From the NCBI GenBank assembly GCA_030446745.1, contig JAUJMS010000001.1, positions 1-56,123 on the forward strand: a stretch of 56,123 bases of DNA, in the 5' to 3' direction. Positions 46,070-55,120 of this stretch are shown piece after piece. Below the pieces are notes generated by a model. That model did not search any database, was not told the origin of the DNA, and worked only from the letters and a program-made list of their open reading frames with translations. Each line of letters begins with the position of its first letter. Position 1 is the first letter of the stretch. Both the position numbers and the translations under genes were made by a program. This DNA is from Egibacteraceae bacterium (GTDB taxonomy: Bacteria > Actinomycetota > Nitriliruptoria > Euzebyales > Egibacteraceae).

Positions 46070-46828
46070 CTACAGCGGCAGCCGACGGAACAGCGCGCGG
46101 GGCAGGTGGCGGACCACCGCCATCACCAGCCGGAGGACGCCCGGCACCCACACCGTGTCGGCGCCGCGTCGCAGCGCCCCGTCGATCGCGGCGGCGACCG
46201 CCTCCGGCGTCGTCGCGAACGGCGCCGGGGTCATGCCCGCGGTCATCTTCGTCGTCACGAACCCGGGCCGCACGACCAGGACGTGCGCCCCGGTGCCGAC
46301 GAGGCTGTCGCCGAGACCCTGCGCGAGCCCGTCGAGCCCCGCCTTGGACGCCCCGTAGACGAAGTTCGACCGGCGCACCCGCTCCCCCGCTACCGACGAC
46401 AGCACGACGAGCGTGCCGTGGCCCTGCCGGCGCAGCCGTCGCGCGGCGCTGAGCGCCGCCGCCGCGCAGCCGAGGAAGTTCGTCCGCAGCACCGCCACCG
46501 CCGCGCGCGGATCCTCCTCGCTGCGTTGCTGGTCCCCGAGGACGCCGACGGCGAGCACGACGACGTCGATCTCGCGCGCGTCGAACACCTCGTCGACGAC
46601 CGCGACGCAGCGGTCGGTGTCGTCCGCGTCGAACGCGACGACATCGACGTCGCCCGCGCCTGCCGCGCGCAGCCGCTCGGCGACCGGCTCGAGCGCCGCG
46701 GAGTCGCGTCCCGCCAGGACGACGGCACCGTGCCGGGCGCGCACCAGCCGCGCCGCCGTGGCGACGCCGATCTCCGAGCTGCCGCCCAGGACGAGCACCG
46801 ACTGGACGGTGCCGAGCGCGTCACGCAT
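46070..46828 (-). CDS. dprE2: Decaprenylphosphoryl-2-keto-ribose reductase
   Basis: A 252-residue SDR-family reductase. [19 protein letters not shown] at residues 11-29 is the cofactor loop, [19 protein letters not shown] near 113 follows, and [17 protein letters not shown] near 155 carries the Tyr/Lys pair. The tail [18 protein letters not shown] is characteristic of DprE2. It completes epimerisation of decaprenylphosphoryl ribose to arabinose with DprE1. Its ATG (46828) lies 8 bp inside dprE1. Wall arabinan donor synthesis is the predicted pathway. Confidence 0.92.
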   Translation of the reverse strand: MRDALGTVQSVLVLGGSSEIGVATAARLVRARHGAVVLAGRDSAALEPVAERLRAAGAGDVDVVAFDADDTDRCVAVVDEVFDAREIDVVVLAVGVLGDQQRSEEDPRAAVAVLRTNFLGCAAAALSAARRLRRQGHGTLVVLSSVAGERVRRSNFVYGASKAGLDGLAQGLGDSLVGTGAHVLVVRPGFVTTKMTAGMTPAPFATTPEAVAAAIDGALRRGADTVWVPGVLRLVMAVVRHLPRALFRRLPL

Positions 46829-48194
46829 CGCTGCTCCTCAAGCCGAGACGGCGTGCCAGGTCCGACACGAGCACGCCGTCAGGGTCGACGCCCGCCGCGA
46901 CGGCACGCCACTCGTCCAGGCGCGGGTACATCACCGGCAGCAGCTCGGGGCGCAGCCGTGCGTCCTTGGCGAGGTAGACGCGACCGCCCGCGTCGGCGAC
47001 GGCCTCGTCGAGCTCGTCGAGCAGCCGCGGCAACGCAGGCGGCCCGACCGGCAGGTCAAGCGCCAGGGTCCAGCCGGGGCGCGGGAAGGACAGCGGTCCG
47101 GGGTTGGCGTCGCCGAAGCGCTTGAGCACCGCGAGCACCGACGGGCAGCGTGCGGCGGTCAGGCGCTCGATGGCGTGACGCACGACGTCCTCGGCGCCGA
47201 ACGGGACGACGAACTGGTACTGGACGAAGCCGCGGCGGCCGTACATCCGGTTCCAGTCGCGCACGCCGTCGAGGGGATGGAAGAACGCGGGGATGGTGGC
47301 CAGCGCCCCGCGCTGCTCGCGCGGGCTCTTGTGGTACCAGGCCGCGTTCAGCAGCCGCGCGGTCGCGGGGCGCACGAGCCCCGACGGCGCCCACGGCGGC
47401 GCGCGCAGACGCACCCGCGCGTCGTAGGCCAGCGGCGCCGAGCGTTGGCGGGGCGGCAGGTCGCCCACGCTCGCGTGGTCGCCGCGGGTGAGCACCGACC
47501 GGCCCAGCGCGGAGCCCGGCGTCACGCAGTCGATCCATGCGACGGAGTAGCGGTAGCGCCAGTCGTCGGCGTCCATGCGGGCGAGCACGTCGTCGAGGTC
47601 GCGGGCTCGCTCCGTGTCGACGCGCAGCAGCGCGGTCTCGATCCGCAGCAGCTGCAGCGTCGCGTCGAGCACGACGCCGGTCAGACCCATCCCCCCGGCG
47701 GTCGCCCAGAACAGCGCCGCGTCGGCGGCGGGCGTGACGACCCGCTCGCCGGTCGGGGTGGCCAGCCGCAGCTCGGCGACGTGGCGGGCGATGCTGCCGT
47801 CGACGTGGTGGTTCTTGCCGTGGATGTCGGCGGCGATCGCGCCGCCGACGGTGACGAAGCGCGTCCCCGGCGTCACCGGGACGAACCAGCCCCGCGGCAC
47901 CAGCCGGCGCAGCAGCGTGTCCAGGCTCATGCCGGCGCCGACGGTGATGCGGCCGCGGTCGGCGTCGAACGCGAGGACCCCGTCCAGACCGGTCGCGTCG
48001 AGCACCGTGCCGCCGCTGTTCTGCGCGGCGTCGCCGTAGGACCGTCCCAGCCCGCGCGCGACGATCCCCCGGTCGCCGGCGGACGCGACGACGGTGCGTG
48101 CCTCGTCGGGGGCTTGCGGGGTGACGACGCGCGCCGCGGTCGGCGCTGTGGAGCCCCAGCCGGTCAGCAGGCGCAGCCCGCCGTCAGCCGGCAT
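46821..48194 (-). CDS. dprE1: Decaprenylphosphoryl-beta-D-ribose 2-oxidase
   Basis: A 457-residue FAD-binding (VAO-fold) oxidase. [13 protein letters not shown] near residue 50 and [20 protein letters not shown] near 98 bind [22 protein letters not shown] and [19 protein letters not shown] mark the substrate domain, and [13 protein letters not shown] [12 protein letters not shown] lies near 425. In M. tuberculosis the benzothiazinone-reactive Cys387 sits in the segment that reads WTLALDLP here, with Ala at the Cys position. The gene overlaps ubiA upstream (11 bp) and dprE2 downstream (8 bp). Confidence 0.93.
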   Translation of the reverse strand: MPADGGLRLLTGWGSTAPTAARVVTPQAPDEARTVVASAGDRGIVARGLGRSYGDAAQNSGGTVLDATGLDGVLAFDADRGRITVGAGMSLDTLLRRLVPRGWFVPVTPGTRFVTVGGAIAADIHGKNHHVDGSIARHVAELRLATPTGERVVTPAADAALFWATAGGMGLTGVVLDATLQLLRIETALLRVDTERARDLDDVLARMDADDWRYRYSVAWIDCVTPGSALGRSVLTRGDHASVGDLPPRQRSAPLAYDARVRLRAPPWAPSGLVRPATARLLNAAWYHKSPREQRGALATIPAFFHPLDGVRDWNRMYGRRGFVQYQFVVPFGAEDVVRHAIERLTAARCPSVLAVLKRFGDANPGPLSFPRPGWTLALDLPVGPPALPRLLDELDEAVADAGGRVYLAKDARLRPELLPVMYPRLDEWRAVAAGVDPDGVLVSDLARRLGLRSSDA

Positions 48195-49125
48195 ACACGC
48201 CGGCGGCGTAGCAGGCGGCCCAGAGCGCGCCGAGGACCTGGATCGTCCGGTCGGCGAGGAAGACCTCTTCCGGGGCGCCGGCCTCGCCGCGCTCGGACAG
48301 CAGCGCGTAGCGCAGCATCGCGAGCACGAACGGCACGATCGACAGCTCGAACCAGACCTGGCCGCTGGTGACGCGGATCAGCGTCCACAGGCAGTAGGCG
48401 ATGATCGCCACGGCGGCGCTGACGGCGCCCACGTACTGCAGGAACCCCGGCGGGTACTCCGACAGCGCCGGGCGGTGCGCGACGGCCCCGTCGCCCAGGG
48501 TCAGCTGCTCGGCGTGGCGCTTGCCGACGACGATGAACAGCGACGCGAACGACGTGACGATGAGAAACCAGCTCGACACGACGACGCCGGTCGCGACGCC
48601 CCCCGCAATCGCGCGCATGACGAACCCCGACGACACGATCGCCAGCTCGATGACCGCCAGGCGCTTGAGCCACAAGCTGTACGCCTGCATCAGCGCGACG
48701 TAGACGGCGAGGACCAGCGCGAGCCGCCCGTCGCCCACGGCGGCGCCGATGCCGAGGCCGGTGAGCAGGAACGCGGCGGCGAGGCCCTTGGCGAGCGGCA
48801 CCGCGACGACGCCGGCGGCGACCGGCCGGTGGCGCTTGCGCGGGTGAAGGCGGTCGGCCGTGACGTCGAAGGCGTCGTTGAGCAGGTAGGTGCCGCTCGC
48901 GACGAAACAGAACGCGACGAAGGCGACGGCGGCCGCGCCGAGCACCGCCGGATCGGCGAGCACGCCGCCCGCGGCCGGCGCCGCGAGGACGAGCACGTTC
49001 TTCACCCATTGCCGTGGCCGGGCGGCGCGCACGACGCCGCGGGTGACCGCGCCGGCGCCCCGCTGCGACCGCACAGCGTCCGGCGGTGGCAGCACCGCGG
49101 TGGGCGGGCGGTGGTCGTCGCGCAT
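48184..49125 (-). CDS. UbiA-family decaprenyl-phosphate phosphoribosyltransferase
   Basis: A 313-residue polytopic membrane prenyltransferase. [15 protein letters not shown] near residue 36 and the catalytic [19 protein letters not shown] near 83 (NDxxDxxxD) match the Rv3806c-type enzyme that attaches phosphoribose to decaprenyl phosphate. About nine helices are predicted. Position ahead of dprE1 and dprE2, with overlapping ends, makes a contiguous three-gene route to decaprenylphosphoryl arabinose; the Rv3807c-like phosphatase is missing here. ATG 49125 is preferred; an upstream extension is low-complexity. Confidence 0.9.
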   Translation of the reverse strand: MRDDHRPPTAVLPPPDAVRSQRGAGAVTRGVVRAARPRQWVKNVLVLAAPAAGGVLADPAVLGAAAVAFVAFCFVASGTYLLNDAFDVTADRLHPRKRHRPVAAGVVAVPLAKGLAAAFLLTGLGIGAAVGDGRLALVLAVYVALMQAYSLWLKRLAVIELAIVSSGFVMRAIAGGVATGVVVSSWFLIVTSFASLFIVVGKRHAEQLTLGDGAVAHRPALSEYPPGFLQYVGAVSAAVAIIAYCLWTLIRVTSGQVWFELSIVPFVLAMLRYALLSERGEAGAPEEVFLADRTIQVLGALWAACYAAGVYAG

Positions 49126-49422
49126 CGCGCCAGGGTACGCAACCGCGCGGCCCGCGCCCGCTGCGGCAGACGGCCCGCTTTCTATGCTGGCCCCTCGACC
49201 GCCGCCGCGTCTCCGGGCCGGAGAACCTCGCATGCCACCGCACCGCCACCGCGACCGCCGGGACTGCCGGTACTACCTCCACGTCTTCGAACGCCGCGAC
49301 GCCGCGGGGCGCACCTGAGCTGGCGCGGGTCGCCGCGGGGCCCAGGGGGCGCGGGTGCCGATCGGCCGCCGGGCGCGGGCTTTATCCCGGTCCGGGTCAG
49401 GGCCGACCTACACTCGCCGTTC
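49126..49422. other. Intergenic spacer between divergent ubiA and glycosyltransferase genes
   Basis: About 300 bp. It should contain promoters for the two divergent genes, but I see no clear -35/-10 pair or operator and no reading frame with family features. Confidence 0.5.
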
Positions 49423-51177
49423 ATGCGGATCTCGCCGCCGGACGCACCCGCGCCGCGTGCGGTCGACGCGACGGCGTCGCGGTCGGGCGGACGCCGGGCC
49501 CCCTCGGCGTACGCGGCGCTCGCGGCCGTCGCGGTCGCCTACGTCGTCGCGCAACTCGTCGTGTTCACCCTGGACCGGCCGCTGAGCTGGGACGAGGTCG
49601 TCTACCTGTCGCAGACCGCACCCGGCGAGGTCGCGATGGACTGGGTGCCCCAGCGCGCGCGGGGCATGGCGGTCCTCGTCGCTCCGGTGGCGTTGGTGCA
49701 CGCCGCCGCGCCGGTCGTGCGCGCCTACCTCGTGGTGCTGTCAGGGCTGGGGTTGTTCCTCGCGTTCCGCCCGTGGGTGCCGCTGCTGGGCCGTGTCGCG
49801 GCCGTCGCCGCAGGGGTGTTCGGATTCAGCTGGGTCGGGCTGTACTTCGGGATGGAGGTCTTCCCGAACCTGCCGGCGGCGTTCGCGGCGGTCGCAGCGG
49901 CCGGGTCGCTGGCCGGCCACCTGCGCAGCGGCCGGCGCCGCCCGCTTGTCGGCGTCGCCGTCGGCGTCGCGATCCTCGCGGTGTTTCGGCCCGCGGACAG
50001 CGTCTGGCTCGCCGCCGGGCTGACCGCGGCCGCGACGCTGCTCACGCCCCGCCGGCTGCCCGGCGTCGTCGCGGCGCTCGCGATCGGCGGCGTCGTCGGC
50101 TGGCTGCCGTGGTTGGTCGAGGCGACGCTGCGCTACGGCAACCCGCTGTCGGCATTGCGCGGCGCGGAGGCGGAGTCGCTCTCGAGTGCGTCGCGCGACC
50201 TGCTCGACCAGTACCTCAACCTCGTCGAGGGCCCGGTCAGTCTCATCGTCACCGACCCGACGCTGACCTACCGCGGTCTCGCGCTGCTCGTCGGCATCGC
50301 CGTGTTCGTCGCCGTCGCGCTGACACAACCGAGGCTGTGGCGTCGGGTGGCGACCGTGGCGACGGTCGCTGCGGTCACCACGCTGCTGCCGTACCTGGTC
50401 CTCAACGGTGCGGCGAACCTGCGCTACCTGCTGCCGGCCTGGGCACTGACCAGCGTCGCGGTGGCGGTCGGTCTCGCCGCGGTCGCCCGAACGTCGCGGG
50501 CCGGCCGTGCGGTCGTCGTGGTGCTCATCATCGTGTGGGGGGCGTGGCAGGCGGTCGTGGCGTCCGGCAACGCGCAGGTCGCCGTGATCAAGCAGCGCGG
50601 CCTGCACGACCTGGGTGCCGAGTTGCAGGCGGCCGCTGGTGAGGGACCGTGCGCCTTCGTCAGCGAGTTCGGCTTCCCGCAGCTGGCGTGGACCACCGAC
50701 TGCATCGGCCTGGAACTGGATCTGTACGGGGCGTCCGGCCAGTGCCCGGGCGGCAGCCACGACCTCGCGACGCTTGCGCGGCGCGGCTACGACGTCTTCG
50801 CGCTCGCCCGCTCACCGCTGCCGGCCGACTCGCCACTGCGGGCGTGGGAGTCGCGGCGGGCCGCGCTGCGCGGCTTCGGGCCGTGGCGCATCTACCGCCC
50901 GAAGCCGGGGTTGCGGATTGCCTCGACCGCAGCCTCGCCGGTCTTGGGGATCGCGGTCGCGATGCCGGCAAGCGCCGGCCGAGCGGCGGCTTCGGCGTTG
51001 ATCGGCACGGACGCGATCCCGCGCCTGCCCGATCCCGGCGAGGCGTCGGTGCCGTGCCCGCTCAGCCGCGCCCCGGCCCCGGCCGAGATCGCGCCGCTGC
51101 GGATCGGCCCGCGCCTGCCGGGCGACACGACCACCCGGCGGCAGCTGCGCCGGCTCGACGCCGCCGGGGCGTCGTAG
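49423..51177 (+). CDS. Multi-span membrane glycosyltransferase-like protein (GT-C fold)
   Basis: A 584-residue protein with a polar N-terminus, then a first helix (AALAAVAVAYVVAQLVVF) and an extracytoplasmic loop LDRPLSWDEVVYLSQTAPG near residue 50, where WDE is the GT-C acidic motif. About ten further helices run to residue 370. A soluble Cys-bearing domain (GPCAFVSEFGFPQLAWTTDC near 410; FGPWRIYRPKPGL near 485) follows. The last 90 residues look low-complexity. It probably uses polyprenyl-phosphate sugars, for which the adjacent arabinose-donor genes are suggestive. The exact transfer is unknown. Confidence 0.78.
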   Translation: MRISPPDAPAPRAVDATASRSGGRRAPSAYAALAAVAVAYVVAQLVVFTLDRPLSWDEVVYLSQTAPGEVAMDWVPQRARGMAVLVAPVALVHAAAPVVRAYLVVLSGLGLFLAFRPWVPLLGRVAAVAAGVFGFSWVGLYFGMEVFPNLPAAFAAVAAAGSLAGHLRSGRRRPLVGVAVGVAILAVFRPADSVWLAAGLTAAATLLTPRRLPGVVAALAIGGVVGWLPWLVEATLRYGNPLSALRGAEAESLSSASRDLLDQYLNLVEGPVSLIVTDPTLTYRGLALLVGIAVFVAVALTQPRLWRRVATVATVAAVTTLLPYLVLNGAANLRYLLPAWALTSVAVAVGLAAVARTSRAGRAVVVVLIIVWGAWQAVVASGNAQVAVIKQRGLHDLGAELQAAAGEGPCAFVSEFGFPQLAWTTDCIGLELDLYGASGQCPGGSHDLATLARRGYDVFALARSPLPADSPLRAWESRRAALRGFGPWRIYRPKPGLRIASTAASPVLGIAVAMPASAGRAAASALIGTDAIPRLPDPGEASVPCPLSRAPAPAEIAPLRIGPRLPGDTTTRRQLRRLDAAGAS

Positions 51178-51208
51178 CCGTTCATCGCCACACGTCGCGG
51201 CTCCGGGC

Positions 51209-52765
51209 TCAGGGCGCCGGCTCGTGCGCTGGTTCCGGCGCGGGGGCCCGCTCGGTGTACAGCCGTCGGTCGTCGGAGTTCAGGCAGCGCCCCGTGGCAA
51301 GGTCGAACTGCCAGCCGTGCATGCTGCAGGTCAACACGCCGTCCTCGACCGACCCGAAGCGGGCGAGGTCCGCCTTGAGATGGGGACAGCGCCGCTGGAC
51401 GAGATACTCGCCGAACTGCCACAGCTCGCGGACCGGCGCCTGCTCGGCGTAGTAGCCCTCGGCGTAGCCGACGCGCTCCGGTGAGAGGCACTTGAAGAAG
51501 TTGTAGACGTACTCGTTGAACGGCCCGTCACGCTCGGCCTCGAAGCGGCACGACAAGAACAGCTCGTTGACCCAGTCCTCCTCGCGCCGCAGGATGCACC
51601 ACTCGACCAGCGCGCGGTCGATGCGGAAGCGGTAGCGGCACGGCTCGCCCTGCCACGCGTCGACGCGCCGGTCGAGGAAGTCCACGACGACGTCGATGTC
51701 GCCGAGCTGCAGCAGCACCCGGCCGTTCACCCCCTGGCAGGTCAAGTCGGCCTGTGCGAGCAGCGGCTCCCACCACGTCTTCAGCTCGGCGACGATGTCG
51801 ACCTTGTGGCGCGGCCACGACGCCTTCTCGGCCGCGATCAGCGGGCGCTTGCGCGCCTGGTAGGCCTCCAGGTACGCGCGCTTGTCGTCAAAGATGGCCG
51901 CGACCTCGTCGTCGGGCAGCGCGTGGCGGACCTCGCAGCGGCCGTCGTCGAGCGTCGCGACCGTCCCCGGGATGAGCAGCCGCCCGTTGTCGAGCCCCTG
52001 CTCGCGCAGGTACTCGATGAACACCGTCTGGTCGGGGAAGATGTTCGACGGGTCGCGGTCGAAGTCGTTGAACCCGAACAGCTCGTCGTCGAGGAAGCAC
52101 GCGGGGCCGGCGCAGGGGAACACGTAGCTGGCGCCGACTTCGTCGACGAAGCGCTTGGCCCGCGCCATGCCGTTGATCCGCTTCTTGCGCGCGAGCGCCT
52201 GCTTCGCGCGCGGCGGCATGTCGTAGACCATCGGGTACCAGATCGCTCCGGAGAACTGCAGGAAGTGGCCGTCGTACGGTCCGAACGCGGCGAGCGCGTC
52301 GAGGTTGACCGGCCGCGAGTCGTTCTGGTTGAAGATGCGCGTGGTCCCGTCGTCGACCGCCAGGCCCGAGTCGCCCGTGGGGCCGTCGGTCGGCGCGATC
52401 AGCGCCATCGTCATCAGCCGCAGCCCGTCGCGTTCGACCGGCTCGCAGTCGCTGGTGCGCAGGAAGCGGGAGAAGCCCAGGTCGGTCAGCGCCCGCTCGA
52501 GGTGGTTCATCGGGTAGTCCGGCAGGATGACCGTCGCGTCCTTCGACACGTGGTCGTGCAGGAACTGTGGGTCGAAGTGGTCGTGGTGCAGGTGCGACAC
52601 GTACAGGTAGTCGGGGTGCGTGATCGTGTCGAGGTCGAGTGCCTCGTTGCTCGGGAACGGGAACCACGACGCGAAGTACGCGGGGTTGAACCACGGGTCG
52701 CACAGGATGCTGCCGGCCGCCGTCTCGAGGTAGAACCCGGCGTGGCCGACGAAGGTGATGCGCAT
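51209..52765 (-). CDS. Metallo-beta-lactamase fold/Rieske [2Fe-2S] fusion protein
   Basis: The 518-residue protein begins MRITFVGHAGFYLETAAGSI. The MBL metal motif SHLHHDHFD is at residues 57-65 (HxHxDH), with further ligands in the GLRLM and NQNDSR regions. The long middle region (about 260-450) contains VFIEYLREQGLDNGRLLIPG. At the C-terminus RRCPHLKADLARFG near 463 and LTCSMHGWQFDLATGRC near 481 form CxH/CxxH Rieske ligands. The order resembles CMP-Neu5Ac hydroxylase-like proteins with domains rearranged. It may be an oxygenase-linked hydrolase; substrate unknown. ATG 52765. Confidence 0.85.
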   Translation of the reverse strand: MRITFVGHAGFYLETAAGSILCDPWFNPAYFASWFPFPSNEALDLDTITHPDYLYVSHLHHDHFDPQFLHDHVSKDATVILPDYPMNHLERALTDLGFSRFLRTSDCEPVERDGLRLMTMALIAPTDGPTGDSGLAVDDGTTRIFNQNDSRPVNLDALAAFGPYDGHFLQFSGAIWYPMVYDMPPRAKQALARKKRINGMARAKRFVDEVGASYVFPCAGPACFLDDELFGFNDFDRDPSNIFPDQTVFIEYLREQGLDNGRLLIPGTVATLDDGRCEVRHALPDDEVAAIFDDKRAYLEAYQARKRPLIAAEKASWPRHKVDIVAELKTWWEPLLAQADLTCQGVNGRVLLQLGDIDVVVDFLDRRVDAWQGEPCRYRFRIDRALVEWCILRREEDWVNELFLSCRFEAERDGPFNEYVYNFFKCLSPERVGYAEGYYAEQAPVRELWQFGEYLVQRRCPHLKADLARFGSVEDGVLTCSMHGWQFDLATGRCLNSDDRRLYTERAPAPEPAHEPAP

Positions 52766-52833
52766 GACTCTGGACTCCTGTCGTAGCGCCCGCGAGCATG
52801 GGGCAGTAGGCACGCTAACGGCGGCGTCGCCAG

Positions 52834-52936
52834 GTTGTCGCATCCGGCGGCGTTGCGCGGTGGTGGCATCCGGCGGCGTTGCGCGGTTGCGGCATCCAGC
52901 GCGTTGCGCGGTTGCGGCATCCGGCGGCGTTGCCGT
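52834..52936. repeat. 26-bp tandem repeat, about four copies
   Basis: Units starting at 52852, 52878 and 52903 follow GTTGCGCGGTTGCGGCATCC plus GGCGGC, with spacings of 26 and 25 bp. A shorter diverged copy precedes at 52834 and another begins at 52929. The array sits just upstream of the MBL/Rieske start. Confidence 0.85.
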
Positions 52937-52975
52937 CCGCGACGGGGCGGTGCGGAGTGCTCGGCGGGTGAGCCG

Positions 52976-53078
52976 CACGGGGCGGTTCGGGGGCGTCGGG
53001 GCCGCGGGCGGTCGGGGCGGTCGGGGGTCGGGGGCGTCGGGGCGGTCGCGGCGGTCGCGGCGGTCGGGGGTCGGGGCG
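52976..53078 (+). repeat. G-rich simple repeat (GGCGGTCGG-type units)
   Basis: Short 7-12 bp units alternate GGCGGTC with runs of four or five G (for example GGTCGGGGGTCGGGGGCGTC). At least eight G-runs of three or more bases occur on the plus strand, enough for G-quadruplex formation. No coding potential is evident. Confidence 0.8.
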
Positions 53079-53528
53079 CACAGGCAGACCGGTCAGCCCG
53101 TCGCAGCGGGCTATGAGGATGTCACCCACGCCCCGCCGCACGGACGCTCGGCCAGCTCGCCGACGCCGGTGGGCCGGTGCCCGGCGAGACGGTCGACCGA
53201 CTCGACCGGCTCGTCGCCGACACCGCCGGCGGCGGCAGCGCCGGTCGCGGTGATGCAGCCGACGGTGCCGGCGAAGGCGGCGACGCCAGCACCACCGACG
53301 GTGGCGTGGTCGATCACGGAGGTGGGCGGGTGGACCCGCGCGAGTTGGGCCGCCGGCCCCTCGACGCTACCGCAGCTCATCGAGCCATCCCGGCACCGGC
53401 ATCAGTCCTCCCCACAGTCAAAAGGGCTCGCGGCCACCGTTGAGCGGCATCACCGGCGGCCGCAACCCAACTCCGCGCAAAGGGTCCGGCCCCGCGTGAC
53501 CGCTGAGCATCGGATCCAATGGCAGCGG
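53079..53528. other. Spacer with no recognisable gene
   Basis: The stretch after the G-rich repeat has open frames on both strands, such as plus 53177-53443 and minus 53111-53380, but neither shows a family motif. The Ala/Gly-rich composition looks like GC-driven open frame. From about 53390 the base composition becomes more mixed. I see nothing that supports a function. Confidence 0.55.
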
Positions 53529-54278
53529 CTATCCGTACACCAGCAGGTCGGGCCGGAACAGGACCGGACGCTCCGGCGCTGCGTCGACCCATTGACGGAC
53601 GCGCTGCAGGCCCGCCGCGAACTCGTCATCGCTTACCTCTTGCAGCAACGAGTCTGCTCTGGCCTTGACACGCCGCAGGAAATGCTGGCGGGTCGGGGAG
53701 GCAACCTCCATCGGCGTGTGCCGATGGCGCAATCCCAGACCAGCCGCGGCAAACGCCGCTGTCACCTCTCCCACCGTCGGGAACGCCGTGGCAACGGTCC
53801 TCGCAGAGGGAAAGAACCGAGTCGGGTACACCTCGCCCGACTGCTGGTCCGGGAAGCTGCTTCGCACCAGCACCACCCCGCCCGGGGCCAGCACACGCGC
53901 CACCTCGACGGCCGCCGCGGCCAGATCGTCGAAATGGTGCACCACCGTTGACAGCCAGGCGGCGCCAACCACGTCGTCGTGCACGGGTAAGGCCTCACCC
54001 CGTGCGCGAACGGCAACGACATCGGCCAACCGCTTGTCGGTGAGCACCTTCAGCATGCCCGGCGAGGGCTCCACCGCGATCACACGCACCGCCAGCCACC
54101 GAGCCAGACGCTCGCTCCATATCCCCGTTCCGGCCCCGATGTCGACCACCCAATTGCAGGCGGCGTGAGCGACCTGCCCGACGATAACGTCACGCACGTC
54201 CGAGACGTGCTCGTCAGGCGCGGCCCGCTCGATGTCGTAGGCCAACGCCCGCGGCCCGTCATAAGTGCGCCAGCTCAT
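53529..54278 (-). CDS. Class I SAM-dependent methyltransferase
   Basis: A 249-residue methyltransferase. SAM motif I is WVVDIGAGTGIWSERLARWL at residues 43-62, VIAVEPSPGMLKVL near 72 is motif II, and WLSTVVHHFDDLAAAAVEV near 108 and VARVLAPGGVVLVRSSF near 126 are motifs post-I to III. The C-terminus (ARADSLLQEVSDDEFAAGL) is helical. The substrate is unknown. DNA here is visibly less GC-saturated than its neighbours, and the gene stands alone between repeats and gene fragments, which suggests recent acquisition. Confidence 0.88.
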   Translation of the reverse strand: MSWRTYDGPRALAYDIERAAPDEHVSDVRDVIVGQVAHAACNWVVDIGAGTGIWSERLARWLAVRVIAVEPSPGMLKVLTDKRLADVVAVRARGEALPVHDDVVGAAWLSTVVHHFDDLAAAAVEVARVLAPGGVVLVRSSFPDQQSGEVYPTRFFPSARTVATAFPTVGEVTAAFAAAGLGLRHRHTPMEVASPTRQHFLRRVKARADSLLQEVSDDEFAAGLQRVRQWVDAAPERPVLFRPDLLVYG

Positions 54279-54305
54279 TCGGCAAGACTTGCGCTTGCCC
54301 TATGA

Positions 54306-54473
54306 CATCTCAACTGGCGACTAGCAGTGTCGGCGTCGTTCGGCGACGAGTCGGTGGAGGTGGGCGACGGCGGCTTCGTGGACTGGACGCAGCGGCTCGT
54401 CGCAAGCTGCAAGGAACGGTTGATGATCAGCGGCCTGGGCGTCGACCGGCTCCCGCGCTGCGGTCAACACTGA
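54306..54473 (+). pseudogene. Unidentified C-terminal coding fragment
   Basis: From about 54306 a frame reads HLNWRLAVSASFGDESVEV, then GDGGFVDWTQRLVASCKERL and MISGLGVDRLPRC to a TGA at 54471-54473. The amino-acid composition is protein-like, unlike the Arg/Pro/Ala shadow frames nearby. There is no start codon in frame, so it looks like the tail of a lost gene. Family not recognised. Confidence 0.35.
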
Positions 54474-54639
54474 CGAGCCGTGAGTCGCAAACCGTCAGAT
54501 GCGCGTGCTTAGGCGCCCGTGATGGTCGTTGCCGATCGTCAGGACGCCATAGTGGAGGTCGGCGGGCGACGGGGCAGTACCGGACCTGGGGGCCGCTCAC
54601 GCCGCCCACACGGTGTCGGCCGGGCCCGGCGCAACCACG

Positions 54640-54720
54640 GACCGTGGGGGCGTCGCAGCCGACGCAGCGCCGGTCGCGCACGATCACCGCGACCCGCTGG
54701 CGGGTCGTCACCACGTCCAC
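54640..54720 (-). pseudogene. HNH endonuclease-like fragment (N-terminal half), opposite strand
   Basis: On the minus strand the frame starting at 54720 reads RQRVAVIVRDRRCVGCDAPT, which resembles the first zinc knuckle of an HNH nuclease (RDRRCxxCDAP). It overlaps the plus-strand fragment that carries the second half. The match is short and might be coincidental in GC-rich DNA. Confidence 0.3.
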
Positions 54721-54903
54721 TGGTGGAGCGACGACGGACCCACCGACGTCGACAACCTCACCTTGCTGTGCTGGTCATGCCACGCCGACGTCCACCACGG
54801 CCGCACCACCGTCACCCGACAACCCGACGGGCGCTACACCACCCAACACTGGGCGGCGTCCCGATCCGCCGCGGCGGCGCCGGCCGGGCGACATACCCCA
54901 TGA
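54652..54903 (+). pseudogene. HNH endonuclease fragment (C-terminal half)
   Basis: The plus-strand frame contains HDHRDPLAGRHHVHWWSDDG followed by PTDVDNLTLLCWSCHADVHH, the second half of a DUF222-type HNH nuclease: HH, then N-L and C-x2-C/H. The upstream Cys pair and the DUF222 domain are absent. The tail (TTVTRQPDGRYTT) matches the family, then the frame decays. It is a fragment of a multi-copy actinobacterial family. Confidence 0.75.
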
Positions 54904-55120
54904 CCCGACCCCCTCCGGCCGCCGGCCCGGAGACGCCGTCGCGCGCCGACACCCCACCCCTGAGGTGCTGCGCCGAAGGGGACGCGAGCCGGGGCGCTGG
55001 CAGCCGCGGGATCAGCCGGCGCCGGCGGGGCAGCAGACCGGACGACCGGTGGCGGCGCCGAGGTCCGCGGGAGGGGCGGTGTTACCCTCGGTGCCCGGTC
55101 GACCAGGAAGCAACGCCCTC

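Noticed and set aside
51178..51491. Minus-strand frame overlapping the 3' end of the GT-C-like gene
   Set aside because: No motif and no plausible ribosome-binding site; overlaps two supported genes.
52834..52936. Possible CRISPR array from 26-bp repeats
   Set aside because: Copies abut each other with no spacers and no cas genes are present.
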